From assembly GCA_021795055.1 (NCBI GenBank), contig JAJYPW010000007.1, forward strand, positions 1 to 15,162: a stretch of DNA of 15,162 nucleotides, written 5' to 3'. Positions 1-6,380 of the stretch are shown here, piece by piece (the stretch's first letter is position 1; every line of letters starts with the position of its first letter). The position numbers were made by a program, and so were the translations under genes. Under the pieces are notes generated by a model. That model had not been told where the DNA came from and made no database searches. It saw only the letters and a list, made by a program, of their open reading frames with translations. This DNA is from Thermoplasmata archaeon. Its GTDB lineage: Archaea > Thermoplasmatota > Thermoplasmata > Thermoplasmatales > Thermoplasmataceae.

Positions 1-1
1 T

Positions 2-475
2 GCCAATGAGCATGTGTACGGGGTAAAATTCAGCCTGGAAGACGCCAAGCTGCACGAGGACAGTATTCACAGGGGGCCGGCACAGGTTATTCCTGCAGGA
101 AGGAACTCCATTTACGGTGCGATGTGCCAGGCGAGGAGGATATTAATGGAACCAATACAAAAGGTCTTCATCAGCGTCCCAATAGAAATAATGGGGTCCG
201 TTACAAATGAAATACAGCAGAGGAGAGGCATCGTAGAGGAGATGAACCAGGAAGGGGACGAGATGCAGATCAATGCCAAGATACCGGTTGCAGGCATGTT
301 CGGTTTCGCATCAGCCATCAGGAGTGCCACTGGCGGCAAGGTTCTCTGGAGCTCGGAAAACGCAGGATATCAGAGAGTGCCTCCTGAATTGCAGAAGGAA
401 GTGGTTACAAAGATCAGGGAGAGGAAAGGAATCAGGCCGGAACCGTACGACGAAGCATATTATGCCGGCCTTTGA
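2..475 (+). CDS. fusA: Elongation factor 2 (aEF-2), C-terminal part, 5' end outside window
   Basis: GTPase that drives ribosomal translocation. Only the last ~157 residues are present (end of domain IV and domain V); the frame is open to the left edge, so the start lies outside the window and the internal GTG at 14 is not a start. Visible signatures are the domain IV tip loop with LHEDSIHRGPAQ, where the His encoded at 68-70 aligns with the diphthamide-modified histidine of archaeal and eukaryotic EF-2, and the domain V stretch FISVPIEIMG...GVV-type ending in KIRERKGIRPEP. Diphthamide at this site is known for archaeal EF-2; the modification itself cannot be seen here. The gene ends in TGA with no clear downstream partner. 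The family assignment is very secure; only the upstream extent is unknown. Confidence 0.96.
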   Translation, partial: ANEHVYGVKFSLEDAKLHEDSIHRGPAQVIPAGRNSIYGAMCQARRILMEPIQKVFISVPIEIMGSVTNEIQQRRGIVEEMNQEGDEMQINAKIPVAGMFGFASAIRSATGGKVLWSSENAGYQRVPPELQKEVVTKIRERKGIRPEPYDEAYYAGL

Positions 476-687
476 CCTCTTTATAGAGAGAATACCATAA
501 AGCTGGCAATTTCACCCATCCAGTGACAGAAGGACAGGGGGCTGCCTCTCTTAAATCAATTAATAAGATGCATCAAGGTAATACCAGGACCATTTAATCT
601 GGTCATCAAGCCTTATCTGCCAGGCAAAGAAATACCTGCCTCACTGAATCCTCTCCGGGATCAACCTGTGCTATTGCATGGTAAAAA

Positions 688-1143
688 TTACTGTCCCCTG
701 TTTCTTCTTAGGCGTCTGCAGATCCAGCCTTCTGGAATGGATATGCGTTCAAGTTCCGGAATCCTTTCATCTTTTATTTTTGGATAGATATTTGCACTTT
801 CCAGAGCGTTGTGCACTGCCAGGATTCTCTCTATCTCTTCGAGATATTTCGCCGATTTTCGTATCGTTCCGGAAGCGGTTTCCTCCAGTATCCTGTCAAT
901 CAGCATCCAGAGGGACGCATGTTCCATTTCCAGCCCGGAAATTGGTCCTTTCATGTCACTGTAAAGATAGACCAGATCGGGAAAAATTATCTCCTCTTCT
1001 ATGTAGATGTGCCTCCTGATGTTGCTCACAAACTCCATAAAGGAATTTTCCTCAAACTCACCGCGACTCATTGAAATGCTGGCTTCTACCAGCTTCCCAT
1101 GTTCCTGATCATGGTCTCTCTCGAGCAACTCCCTGATGCTCAC
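688..1143 (-). CDS. Hemerythrin-like (HHE) metal-binding protein
   Basis: A 151-residue, predicted all-helical protein of the hemerythrin/HHE cation-binding family, which typically carries a di-iron site for O2, NO or iron sensing or storage. The ligand pattern is visible: His11 and His15 in DHDQEH, His45 and Glu49 in RRHIYIEEE, His75 in MEHASLW, and His111 with Glu115 in HNALE, spaced as in a four-helix bundle. The start is GTG at 1143; no ATG lies early enough to keep the first His pair, and there is no Shine-Dalgarno, so a leaderless transcript is likely. A perfect 16-bp palindrome lies 12 bp upstream, over the expected core promoter, suggesting control by a dimeric repressor. The gene stands alone between EF-2 and a tRNA. 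The biological role (oxygen, nitrosative or iron stress) is inference. Confidence 0.86.
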   Translation of the reverse strand: MSIRELLERDHDQEHGKLVEASISMSRGEFEENSFMEFVSNIRRHIYIEEEIIFPDLVYLYSDMKGPISGLEMEHASLWMLIDRILEETASGTIRKSAKYLEEIERILAVHNALESANIYPKIKDERIPELERISIPEGWICRRLRRNRGQ

Positions 1144-1155
1144 TCGTGGTTAATG

Positions 1156-1171
1156 TCAAAGTATACTTTGA
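1156..1171. promoter_or_regulatory. Perfect 16-bp palindrome, candidate operator of the hemerythrin gene
   Basis: TCAAAGTATACTTTGA reads identically on both strands and is centred 20 bp upstream of the hemerythrin GTG start. In a leaderless archaeal promoter this is the TATA/transcription-start zone, so a protein bound here would block transcription. The regulator is unknown. Confidence 0.6.
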
Positions 1172-1246
1172 TATTTCTACCGTTCCTGCACCCTAAAGCC
1201 TTAAACATGCGCGGACTTCGATTCTTTTTCGGCAAGCCTGTGGCAG

Positions 1247-1255
1247 TTTTAAATA
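1247..1255 (+). promoter_or_regulatory. TATA box of the tRNA-Arg gene
   Basis: TTTTAAATA is centred about 28 bp upstream of the first base of the tRNA, the normal archaeal distance between TATA box and transcription start. Confidence 0.6.
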
Positions 1256-1278
1256 TTGACCAGCAATCAAAGGCAACG

Positions 1279-1353
1279 GGGCGCGTGGCCCAGTCCGGAT
1301 AAGGCAACAGCCTCCTAAGCTGTAGATCAGGGGTCCAAATCCCCTCGCGCCCG
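1279..1353 (+). tRNA. tRNA-Arg, anticodon CCT
   Basis: A full cloverleaf folds by eye. The acceptor stem GGGCGCG pairs with CGCGCCC (1346-1352) and the discriminator is G1353. The D stem GCC/GGC encloses a loop with the GG pair. The anticodon stem ACAGC/GCTGT encloses loop CTCCTAA, giving CCT at 1314-1316, which reads AGG. The variable loop has 5 nt, and T stem AGGGG/CCCCT is intact. No intron is present and CCA is not encoded. AGG is the dominant arginine codon in the surrounding genes, so this is an important isoacceptor. The T loop is TCCAAAT, with C where the gene normally has T at position 55. It ends 28 nt from the stop of the convergent ATPase/TPR gene. Confidence 0.95.
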
Positions 1354-1381
1354 TAAAATTACTCGTTTCACTGGAAGTCAA

Positions 1382-4027
1382 TCAGCGTGCTACACTGGCT
1401 TTCTCCGGGCTCTGTGTGCCATCGGCGACCACTGTCTCGTATATTCTGGTCATCAGTTCATCGCCGGCATCCTCTCCCGAGAGCTTTGTGTACACGGTCA
1501 AAGGGTCGATCTGGAACTGATGGCCGATCAGTTTTGCCTGCACTATTCTGAGAAGACCATTCAGCGCTCTTGGGATGCTGTTCTGGCAGGCGGAATCAAT
1601 CTTCAGAATAACCAGGGTTGTAAGATCAGAAGAGGCGTGGTGTTCAACAACCTGTTTGACGCTGTTTATTATTGCATCCACGAATGGAAAATCAGAGAAC
1701 TTTCCCACGAATTTGTTGGCGTCTGATCCGATGTTACCCATTTCATTCCTGATAATTGCTGAAACAAGTCTTGCTGCAGCAGCCCACCCCTCATAGAAAT
1801 GATCAGAATAATTTGAGGCCGATTCTTCGAGGTTGCGGAGGCATTTAACCGAATCGTCTCTGTTCCCAACCGCAAGAAATGCCAGGGCGCCGATCATGTA
1901 AAAATAAGGCAGGAAACTCTCACCTGGGTCCAATTTATCCAGGAAATGACTGAGGTCAGCACCAACTGGTGAATCACCTTTGAAGGCCCTGGCGGCAGAC
2001 TGGAATGAAGCCATTACTTTTGAGCCCTCATCAATATCCAACTTCGTCGCAAGGTCAGTTGCTTCATTGAGGGTATTCTCCAGGCCGACAAGATCCAGGT
2101 CAAGCAGGGATGTTACTGCGACGGCTCTCCTGTGGTATAACTGCATTGGCAGATTACCTGTTATCCTGAGCAAATCAGCCTCTGTACGGAGATATGATTT
2201 TGCCTCATTTATCCTGCCAAGATTGTACTGCACATCTGCCAGCGACGAGACAGCAAATGATCTTACCGCCATGTCGCCGATGGAATATGAAATCCTCAGG
2301 GCATCGATGTACCCGGATATCTCCTCGTTATACTGCCCTCTGGAATCCAGGATAAGTCCCTTGTTTATGATATTGTACATGAGCTGTGTTTTCAATCCAT
2401 GTTCTTCGGAGATAACCATGCTCCGATCATAACTCTGGATCGCCTTCTCCTGGTCTTCCACCATGAGATAATTGTTGCCCATCAGCGTCAGGGCCTTTCC
2501 TGAAAGATCATAAAAACTGTTTTTTTCTGACTCCTCTAGCAGGGATTTTGCCAGATCCATGGACTTCTCGCCTTCCCCGTTGTTGAGATAGACCTCGCTC
2601 AGGATCGAAATTGCGTCCAGCCTGTTCCTGGTAGTAATTTTGGGCCTTTTAAGCACATCCTGCGCCATAGCCTCAGATTTGGAATATTCTCCCTGCAGGT
2701 TGCAAATATACCCGAGGAGGATATTTCGCTGTATGCTGTATTCCGAATCTTCCAGGACAGGTCCCAACCCCTCAATGGCCTTTGCAGCGTATCCCAGGTA
2801 ATACAGGTGGGTACTCCTTATGAGCTGCAGCTGGCCTATCACCTTACTGTCCTGAATGTAGTCCCTCGCGAGATCGATGAATCTATCAAGCTGATCCAGT
2901 GAATGGAAAGACTTGACCATCGACATCCCCATGTTCCTGACAATCTCGCTGACTTCCTTGGTGTCCCCATTCAGAAGTAATGAAATAAGCTGCAGATGCA
3001 GAGGCAGCTTATCAAAAAGTTTATGGCTCCTGGCTTCGAAAAGCACGTTCTCCGGAAAAGATTCAGCCCTGTTCGTAAGGAAATATCTGTAAAAACTTGT
3101 GCTCATGAACTTTACTTCTCCTGAAGCTATGTCCACGATCTTCTTCGTCTTCAGGTCTTCCAGTGCTTTCGGAGTACCATAGTCCTTCGCAGGTAGAAGC
3201 ACTTCCAGCGTTTCCAGGCCAATGGACCCTGATTCCATGGATAGGCAGTCAAGAACGAGCAATTCGCTGTCTGATAAGGAGGAGAAAGTGCTTTTGTAAT
3301 ACTCTTCAACCGAACCGGGTATTGGAAGGAATCTGAATACCGCCCGGTCGATGGACTTGGATCGATTTATAATACCTATTTCTGAATAATAATCCATTGT
3401 ACGCTCTATTAACCACAAGTTCCCGGAACACATCTCAAAAACATCCACGATGAATTCCATGGGCAGGTCATATCCAAGGCTGCGGAACAGGAAAGTTACG
3501 TCGTCAATCGAGATTTCCCGAAGTTCCACCAGATCAATCTTCGACTCCTTTGAAACAAGGGTCTTGAAGAGTTCGTAATCTTTCCATCCGCCGATGGAAT
3601 TGACCACTGTTCCAATCAGAATAAACGATCCTCTGGATTGAAGTTCTGCGAGACGTATGAATAGCTCCCTGCTCTGGTCGCTTCCCTCTTCAAGATTCTC
3701 AATCATGACCACTATCGTGGACGGATATCCTCTCAGGGCGTTGCGCTCGAACGATGAAACGAGTTCATCCGGATCTGAAAGCCTTGACGTTTCTCCCATC
3801 TGGGAAAGAATGTCATTGAATTCCTGATATCCGGTCAGGTTCGATCCGGGGAAAATCTTTGTGTGAAATACCCGTGATCCGCCGGAGATCAGGGCATCCT
3901 TGATGAATCGCAACAATGAATTGTTTTCTGAAGCGTCTTTTCCGCTTATCACAAAGGATCTAAGGTCCCTGCCAGGGGCTTCGGTGATCTTCCTGTATGC
4001 AGATATGACGTCCGTATAGCTTATCAA
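1382..4027 (-). CDS. Large ATPase-like protein with degenerate P-loop, winged-helix and TPR repeats
   Basis: An 881-residue protein with the order of a STAND/AAA-type signalling ATPase. Residues ~1-220 resemble an AAA+/ORC-like NTPase: a P-loop position at SGKDASENNSL (28-38), a hydrophobic strand IVVMIEN (105-111) at the Walker B position, a sensor-1-like strand ILIGTVVN (136-143), and a lid with CSGNLWLIE. Residues ~255-330 look like a winged-helix linker. Residues ~390-665 carry tandem TPR-like helical pairs. The rest is helical with no recognised domain. Walker A lacks the GK[ST] core and Walker B has Glu-Asn instead of Asp-Glu, so ATP hydrolysis is doubtful. The start is TTG at 4027, the first in-frame start, ~31 bp downstream of a TATA-like box; GTG at 3952 would begin within the P-loop region. 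No signal peptide or membrane segment is seen. A regulatory or scaffold role is inference; the ligand is unknown. Confidence 0.72.
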   Translation of the reverse strand: MISYTDVISAYRKITEAPGRDLRSFVISGKDASENNSLLRFIKDALISGGSRVFHTKIFPGSNLTGYQEFNDILSQMGETSRLSDPDELVSSFERNALRGYPSTIVVMIENLEEGSDQSRELFIRLAELQSRGSFILIGTVVNSIGGWKDYELFKTLVSKESKIDLVELREISIDDVTFLFRSLGYDLPMEFIVDVFEMCSGNLWLIERTMDYYSEIGIINRSKSIDRAVFRFLPIPGSVEEYYKSTFSSLSDSELLVLDCLSMESGSIGLETLEVLLPAKDYGTPKALEDLKTKKIVDIASGEVKFMSTSFYRYFLTNRAESFPENVLFEARSHKLFDKLPLHLQLISLLLNGDTKEVSEIVRNMGMSMVKSFHSLDQLDRFIDLARDYIQDSKVIGQLQLIRSTHLYYLGYAAKAIEGLGPVLEDSEYSIQRNILLGYICNLQGEYSKSEAMAQDVLKRPKITTRNRLDAISILSEVYLNNGEGEKSMDLAKSLLEESEKNSFYDLSGKALTLMGNNYLMVEDQEKAIQSYDRSMVISEEHGLKTQLMYNIINKGLILDSRGQYNEEISGYIDALRISYSIGDMAVRSFAVSSLADVQYNLGRINEAKSYLRTEADLLRITGNLPMQLYHRRAVAVTSLLDLDLVGLENTLNEATDLATKLDIDEGSKVMASFQSAARAFKGDSPVGADLSHFLDKLDPGESFLPYFYMIGALAFLAVGNRDDSVKCLRNLEESASNYSDHFYEGWAAAARLVSAIIRNEMGNIGSDANKFVGKFSDFPFVDAIINSVKQVVEHHASSDLTTLVILKIDSACQNSIPRALNGLLRIVQAKLIGHQFQIDPLTVYTKLSGEDAGDELMTRIYETVVADGTQSPEKASVAR

Positions 4028-4052
4028 TTCAATACTGGTACAGCATACTGAT

Positions 4053-4063
4053 ACATATATTAT
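4053..4063 (-). promoter_or_regulatory. TATA-like box of the ATPase/TPR gene
   Basis: The minus-strand AT-rich stretch ATAATATATGT is centred about 31 bp upstream of the TTG start at 4027. This agrees with a leaderless or very short leader transcript and supports the TTG start. Confidence 0.45.
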
Positions 4064-4140
4064 GGCAAAACCTGCAAAAAACTGCTACATTTCCAGGTCA
4101 GGGGGCTCTCTGATCAGGTATACCGGATACCGGAAGCAAA

Positions 4141-4150
4141 ATACTTAAGT
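4141..4150 (+). promoter_or_regulatory. TATA box of hsp20
   Basis: ATACTTAAGT follows an A-rich BRE-like stretch (GCAAA). Adding ~26 bp places the transcription start near 4170-4174, exactly at the left arm of the inverted repeat. Unlike most genes here, hsp20 would then have a leader of ~30 nt with a ribosome binding site. Confidence 0.55.
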
Positions 4151-4170
4151 ACTCGTTGTAAATGTCAGGA

Positions 4171-4189
4171 TGACAACGTGTGGTTGTCA
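4171..4189 (+). promoter_or_regulatory. Inverted repeat TGACAAC-N5-GTTGTCA: candidate operator or leader hairpin of hsp20
   Basis: The two 7-bp arms (4171-4177 and 4183-4189) are perfectly complementary around the spacer GTGTG. The repeat begins at the predicted transcription start and ends 3 nt before the ribosome binding site AGGTGA (4193-4198) of ATG 4204. As DNA it could bind a dimeric repressor, the Phr-like protein encoded next to hsp20 being the obvious candidate. As RNA it would form a 5'-terminal hairpin. Confidence 0.6.
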
Positions 4190-4203
4190 AGTAGGTGAAT
4201 GAA

Positions 4204-4767
4204 ATGGTAGGAAGAAAGAACAAAGACAATGATGACTGGCGCAGGGATTTCTTCGGAGACTTCTTCGATGACTTTGATTTTGATTTCAGGAGGCTAAATG
4301 ACAGGATGATGAAGGTCTTCGGCAGGCTCAGGGACAGTATGGAGGAAACCGGGAACGAACCATTTGTCTACGGATTTACGTACAGGGTCGGGCCGGACGG
4401 CAAGCCAGTATTCCAGGAATTCGGTAACGTTCCAGGGCTTGTCAGGACTCCAAATCTTGTTGACAATTCGTCCAAGGGCGGGAATGTCAGGGAACCCATA
4501 ACGGATCTCAATGAGGACGATGAGAAGTATTACATGACGTTTGAGCTTCCCGGGATCCCTAAGAGTGATATCCATCTGGAAGTCAACGAGAACAACGTCA
4601 TCGTAAGGACCAACGATGAATCCAGGCAGTACTACAAGGAACTGGAATTCCAATCGCCAATTAACACAGACTCGGCCAAGGCGAAGTTCGTGAATGGGAT
4701 ACTCGATGTCACAGTGACAAAGCAAAAGAAGGGAAAACCGTCCGGGAAGAACATTGACATCGAGTGA
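4204..4767 (+). CDS. hsp20: Small heat shock protein, Hsp20/alpha-crystallin family
   Basis: ATP-independent chaperone (187 residues) that holds unfolding proteins in oligomeric assemblies. The alpha-crystallin domain spans about residues 97-177, beginning near PITDLNEDDEKYYMTFELPG and ending with the family motif AKFVNGIL (160-167). The C-terminal IDI at 184-186 is the I-x-I motif that links dimers into oligomers. The N-terminal arm is acidic and aromatic (DFFGDFFDDFDFDF, 15-28), and the YGFTYRVGPDGKP segment resembles other archaeal Hsp20 N-domains. I chose ATG 4204 because AGGTGA lies 5 nt upstream; GTG 4195 is an alternative that overlaps that site. The gene is followed after 10 nt by a Phr-like regulator, so the two probably form an operon controlled through the inverted repeat in the leader. 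Confidence 0.93.
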   Translation: MVGRKNKDNDDWRRDFFGDFFDDFDFDFRRLNDRMMKVFGRLRDSMEETGNEPFVYGFTYRVGPDGKPVFQEFGNVPGLVRTPNLVDNSSKGGNVREPITDLNEDDEKYYMTFELPGIPKSDIHLEVNENNVIVRTNDESRQYYKELEFQSPINTDSAKAKFVNGILDVTVTKQKKGKPSGKNIDIE

Positions 4768-4777
4768 AGATCCGCCC

Positions 4778-5374
4778 ATGGATGAGCTGATAGACTATTT
4801 CCTGTCTGCCATAGAAAACGAGACACGAAGGGAGATACTCAGGATGCTCACCATGGACCCTTCATACGCCCTGGAGATGAGCAGGAAGACAGGAATTTCC
4901 CAACAGGCAATCAACAAGCAGCTCTATTTCCTCGAAAGGGCTGGCCTGATTACACTTGACAGAGTTATCCCAAGCAACACCGGCCCGCCAAGGAGGATCT
5001 ACAGGCCAACAAATTTTCATACCCTTGTTTTTGACTATTCACCGAATTTTGTTAGGGTCAAGCTGTACGACCTGAGTGACGGAGATGAAGACAAACCCCC
5101 TTCCTCTATAAAGAACGGCGAGAAGCCTATTTCCATGCTCAGGGAAATCGATCAGAGAATTGACAAAATAATGGAGGAGAGGGGAGAATTACTCAAAGTG
5201 AAGGACTCCATCATCTCTGCGCTCAGGGAAGAAATTGGGAGAAAATATCCCGACTCCGTCAGCAGGGAGGTTGCCCTCCGTTACATTGATTCCCTGGACG
5301 TAATGGATGTTGCGAGGAAGACCGGCATCCCGGTACCAATGGTGAAGGCAATAATCAAGGAGATAGACCCTTAA
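4778..5374 (+). CDS. ArsR-like winged-helix regulator, resembling archaeal heat-shock regulator Phr
   Basis: A 198-residue DNA-binding protein. Residues ~8-75 form an ArsR-type winged helix: IENETRREILRML, then recognition helix region GISQQAINKQLYFLERAGLI and a Pro/Arg-rich wing PPRRIYRP. Residues ~115-152 (REIDQRIDKIMEERGELL) are predicted coiled coil. This order matches Phr of Pyrococcus, an established repressor of hsp20 and of its own gene. Residues ~172-196 (DVMDVARKTGIPVPMVKAII) look like a second helix-turn-helix, which I do not associate with Phr. ATG 4778 was chosen over in-frame TTG 4754, which would overlap the hsp20 end and add an unconserved tail. Autoregulation through the repeat at 4171-4189 is inferred from position. 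It ends 5 nt before the convergent PCNA gene. Confidence 0.84.
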   Translation: MDELIDYFLSAIENETRREILRMLTMDPSYALEMSRKTGISQQAINKQLYFLERAGLITLDRVIPSNTGPPRRIYRPTNFHTLVFDYSPNFVRVKLYDLSDGDEDKPPSSIKNGEKPISMLREIDQRIDKIMEERGELLKVKDSIISALREEIGRKYPDSVSREVALRYIDSLDVMDVARKTGIPVPMVKAIIKEIDP

Positions 5375-5379
5375 GGTAT

Positions 5380-6114
5380 TCATTCCTCCATTCTTGGTGC
5401 AAGATAGAAGGAACCGTTGATTAGGGAATCCCTTCCGAACCTGAAATCGACCGTGAGCGGATAGTCATCCCGGAAGCTGAGCTTGAACTCCTCGCATGAC
5501 TGGAGCGCGCGGGTGAATTTTATAAGATACTCTATTGGATATGAACTCTTGACCGGGTTGTCGCACTTGATTTCCTTGAGCAGATCCTTGGGCAATATTA
5601 GCTCAGATTCTTCTGTCTCGGAACTGGATCGGGCCTTGAATTCGGTGGCCGTGAGCGAAAGGCGTATGGAATCAGAAACATCTTCTGCAGCCCTCAACCC
5701 CTTGTCAAACTCCTGCTTTGCGAGAACGACAAAGTAGTCTGAACTGATCTTCGGAATTCTGGGGATCGTCACAGCGTTTCCGTCAAGCAGATTTATAGTC
5801 TTGATCACAGCGCCTATTTCAAAGGCGATCTTGTCCTTTTCAATTCTCATGGTGATCTCGTCGGAATCCCTGGCAACCTTGAGGACATTCTTGAGCTTGT
5901 CGATGTCAATGGCCAGCTCCTCGTCGCGGTCAAGGGAATACTCAGCAAACAGTTCCTTGGGCACATCGAGGCTTATCATCGCCACATGCGAAGGATCCAC
6001 TGCCTTGATGGAAATTCCCGTTTGATCTAGCTTGAATTTTGTCTCCGTGACCACGGTATTAAGCAGATCCGCTATCTCTTTTAAATTCTTGACAGAAAGG
6101 GTTAACCTAGACAT
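5380..6114 (-). CDS. pcn: DNA polymerase sliding clamp PCNA
   Basis: A 244-residue archaeal PCNA, the ring-shaped clamp that tethers DNA polymerases, FEN1 and ligase to DNA. The length equals the family norm (~245). Typical segments are the N-terminal LTLSVKNLKEIADLLN, the KAVDPSHVAMISLDVP strand-loop near residue 50, DIDKLKNVLKVA, the interdomain connector around residues 115-130, and the C-terminal FRFGRDSLINGSFYLAPRMEE. The start at ATG 6114 gives the canonical MSRLTLSVKN; an in-frame extension to 6237 exists but is Arg/Cys-rich and unlike PCNA. A TATA-like TTGATTAA (6142-6149, minus) lies about 31 bp upstream. An 8-bp sequence (ACTGCCGT on the plus strand) occurs twice upstream, at 6152 and 6180. 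A single PCNA of this kind forms a homotrimer in euryarchaea. Confidence 0.96.
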   Translation of the reverse strand: MSRLTLSVKNLKEIADLLNTVVTETKFKLDQTGISIKAVDPSHVAMISLDVPKELFAEYSLDRDEELAIDIDKLKNVLKVARDSDEITMRIEKDKIAFEIGAVIKTINLLDGNAVTIPRIPKISSDYFVVLAKQEFDKGLRAAEDVSDSIRLSLTATEFKARSSSETEESELILPKDLLKEIKCDNPVKSSYPIEYLIKFTRALQSCEEFKLSFRDDYPLTVDFRFGRDSLINGSFYLAPRMEE

Positions 6115-6141
6115 GATATCATACCTTACCTTATCAGGCTC

Positions 6142-6187
6142 GTTAATCAACACTGCCGTAATTAATGGTTTTGATCGGAACTGCCGT
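6142..6187 (-). promoter_or_regulatory. PCNA promoter: TATA-like box plus two direct repeats
   Basis: The minus strand reads TTGATTAA (6149-6142), with ACGGCAGT immediately upstream (6159-6152) and again 28 bp further away (6187-6180). The repeats could be activator sites; no regulator is known. The rest of the 266-nt gap between PCNA and queD shows only the queD promoter and no convincing small gene. Confidence 0.35.
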
Positions 6188-6353
6188 TGATCAGTGCAGC
6201 ATTGCGGAAAGCCGAAGCGAATGAGCTTAGATCTCAACAGTTTGGCCGCCGATATAGGGAGATTGCCGCAAATTTCGCTCTTCAGCCATCAGGCCCTGCA
6301 TAACGTACCCAGATCATTCAGTTGATTCATCTAATGGGGGGCCGGACAACTGG

Positions 6354-6361
6354 TATAATAT
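6354..6361 (+). promoter_or_regulatory. TATA box of queD
   Basis: TATAATAT is centred about 24 bp upstream of ATG 6381, which has no Shine-Dalgarno. This fits a leaderless mRNA and fixes the start. Confidence 0.6.
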
Positions 6362-6380
6362 CAGGCAGCAATGTGGGTAC

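Noticed and set aside
434..471. Inverted repeat AGGCCGG/CCGGCCT at the end of the EF-2 gene
   Set aside because: It lies within conserved coding sequence with a 24-nt loop and no T-run after it, so it is probably incidental.
476..687. 212-nt gap between EF-2 and the hemerythrin gene
   Set aside because: Scanned for small genes, RNA folds and repeats; nothing beyond a 4-bp hairpin (477-488) was found.
1980..2432. 150-codon plus-strand frame inside the ATPase/TPR gene
   Set aside because: Ser/Arg-rich composition, no motif and no promoter; the opposite strand encodes regular TPR helices here.
4294..4779. 161-codon open frame antisense to hsp20
   Set aside because: It is a shadow of the Hsp20 frame: hsp20 has clear family motifs, promoter and ribosome binding site, and the antisense product has no recognisable feature.
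6115..6237. N-terminal extension of the PCNA frame (41 extra residues)
   Set aside because: It is Cys/Arg-rich and unlike PCNA, while ATG 6114 gives the canonical MSRLTLSVKN start and normal length.
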